Shown here: piece by piece, positions 5,463 through 5,875 of the stretch
How the letters are laid out: each line of letters begins with the position of its first letter
Position numbering within the stretch: the stretch's first letter is position 1
DNA from: an uncultured Senegalimassilia sp.
Lineage (GTDB): Bacteria; Actinomycetota; Coriobacteriia; Coriobacteriales; Eggerthellaceae
Direction: 5' to 3'
NCBI GenBank assembly: GCA_937925385.1
Contig: CALEWN010000017.1
Coordinates: forward strand, 1 to 5,875
DNA: 5,875 bases
Translations under genes and position numbers: made by a program
Notes under the pieces: model-generated
Database searches by the model: none
What the model saw: only the letters and a program-made list of their open reading frames with translations
What the model was told of the DNA's origin: nothing

Positions 5463-5875
5463 TTATGCGCGGGTGCGAATCTCCTCGCACACCTTCGCGA
5501 TGAAGTCGGCCGTCTCGAACGGATGCGTCTCGTTGGAGCGATCGCGCACGGCGATATTGCCCTCTTCGGCCTCCTTCTCGCCGACGACGATCATGTAGGG
5601 CACGCGATCGATGCTGCGGGCCTCGCGGATCTTGTAGCCGATCTTCGCGTCGCGATCGTCGACGGCAACGCGGATGCCCGCGTCCTCAAGCTGCGCGGCA
5701 ACCTGATGCGCGTAATCGCGGGACTTCTCGGACACGCACAGCACCTTGACCTGCGTGGGTGCCAGCCAGACGGGGAACTTGCCAGCGTAGTGCTCGATAA
5801 GGATACCGATGAAGCGCTCGACGGAGCCGAAGCACACGCGGTGCAGCATGATGGGGCGCTTCTTCGAGCCGTCGT
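5463..5875 (-). CDS. thrS: Threonyl-tRNA synthetase, C-terminal part (5' end outside window)
   Basis: The last 136 residues of ThrS are visible; the frame runs off the right edge, and stop TAA is at 5465-5463. The enzyme charges tRNA-Thr with threonine in the cytoplasm. The fragment opens DGSKKRPIMLHRVCFGSVER and continues FIGILIEHYAGKFPVWLAP: this is class II motif 3, with the Arg that contacts ATP, and the His of MLHR aligns with the active-site zinc ligand His511 of E. coli ThrS. The HGTP anticodon-binding domain follows, with VKVLCVSEK, AGIRVAVDDRDAKIGYKIRE, VPYMIVVGEKE and GNIAVRDR, all typical of ThrS. The end (FIAKVCEEIRTRA) is slightly shorter than in E. coli. The editing and N-terminal domains and any T-box leader would lie beyond the window. 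The gene has the same direction as the TrmB-like gene, separated by a hairpin. Confidence 0.97.
   Translation of the reverse strand, partial: DGSKKRPIMLHRVCFGSVERFIGILIEHYAGKFPVWLAPTQVKVLCVSEKSRDYAHQVAAQLEDAGIRVAVDDRDAKIGYKIREARSIDRVPYMIVVGEKEAEEGNIAVRDRSNETHPFETADFIAKVCEEIRTRA

Overview
The window is about 5.9 kb of GC-rich, gene-dense bacterial chromosome. Housekeeping content, actinobacterial-looking antiporter motifs and Ala/Arg-rich, high-GC codon use suggest an Actinomycetota member, most likely class Coriobacteriia (Eggerthella-like gut bacteria). That placement rests on remembered family resemblance, not on a search. No transposase, integrase, CRISPR array, rRNA or tRNA gene is visible.

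Left part, plus strand (1-2144): the 3' end of a patatin-like acyl hydrolase gene is followed after 36 bases by a complete CPA2-type cation:proton antiporter gene. The antiporter has a long, charged, probably helical cytoplasmic tail in place of the usual RCK/TrkA-type regulatory domains. The close spacing suggests co-transcription.

Centre (2145-2390): this is the gap between convergent transcription units. It holds a perfect 18-bp inverted repeat, probably a shared bidirectional terminator, with weaker hairpins on each side. I see no convincing gene in it.

Right part, minus strand (2391-5875, read right to left): the 3' end of thrS (threonyl-tRNA synthetase), a terminator-like hairpin, a divergent TrmB-like tRNA methyltransferase gene, an intergenic stretch with two inverted repeats, then yhdT (small two-helix membrane protein) and panF (sodium/pantothenate symporter), separated by 3 bases. 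The yhdT-panF pair also occurs in E. coli, which supports both calls and suggests pantothenate import for coenzyme A synthesis. The perfect dyad just ahead of the yhdT ribosome binding site is the best candidate control element for that operon.

Most of the window is ordinary core genome. The points worth a second look are the TrmB-like protein with altered catalytic signature, insertion and C-terminal extension; the antiporter tail and its altered ion-site motif; and the dyad upstream of yhdT-panF. I see no clear sign of a wholly new multi-gene system.
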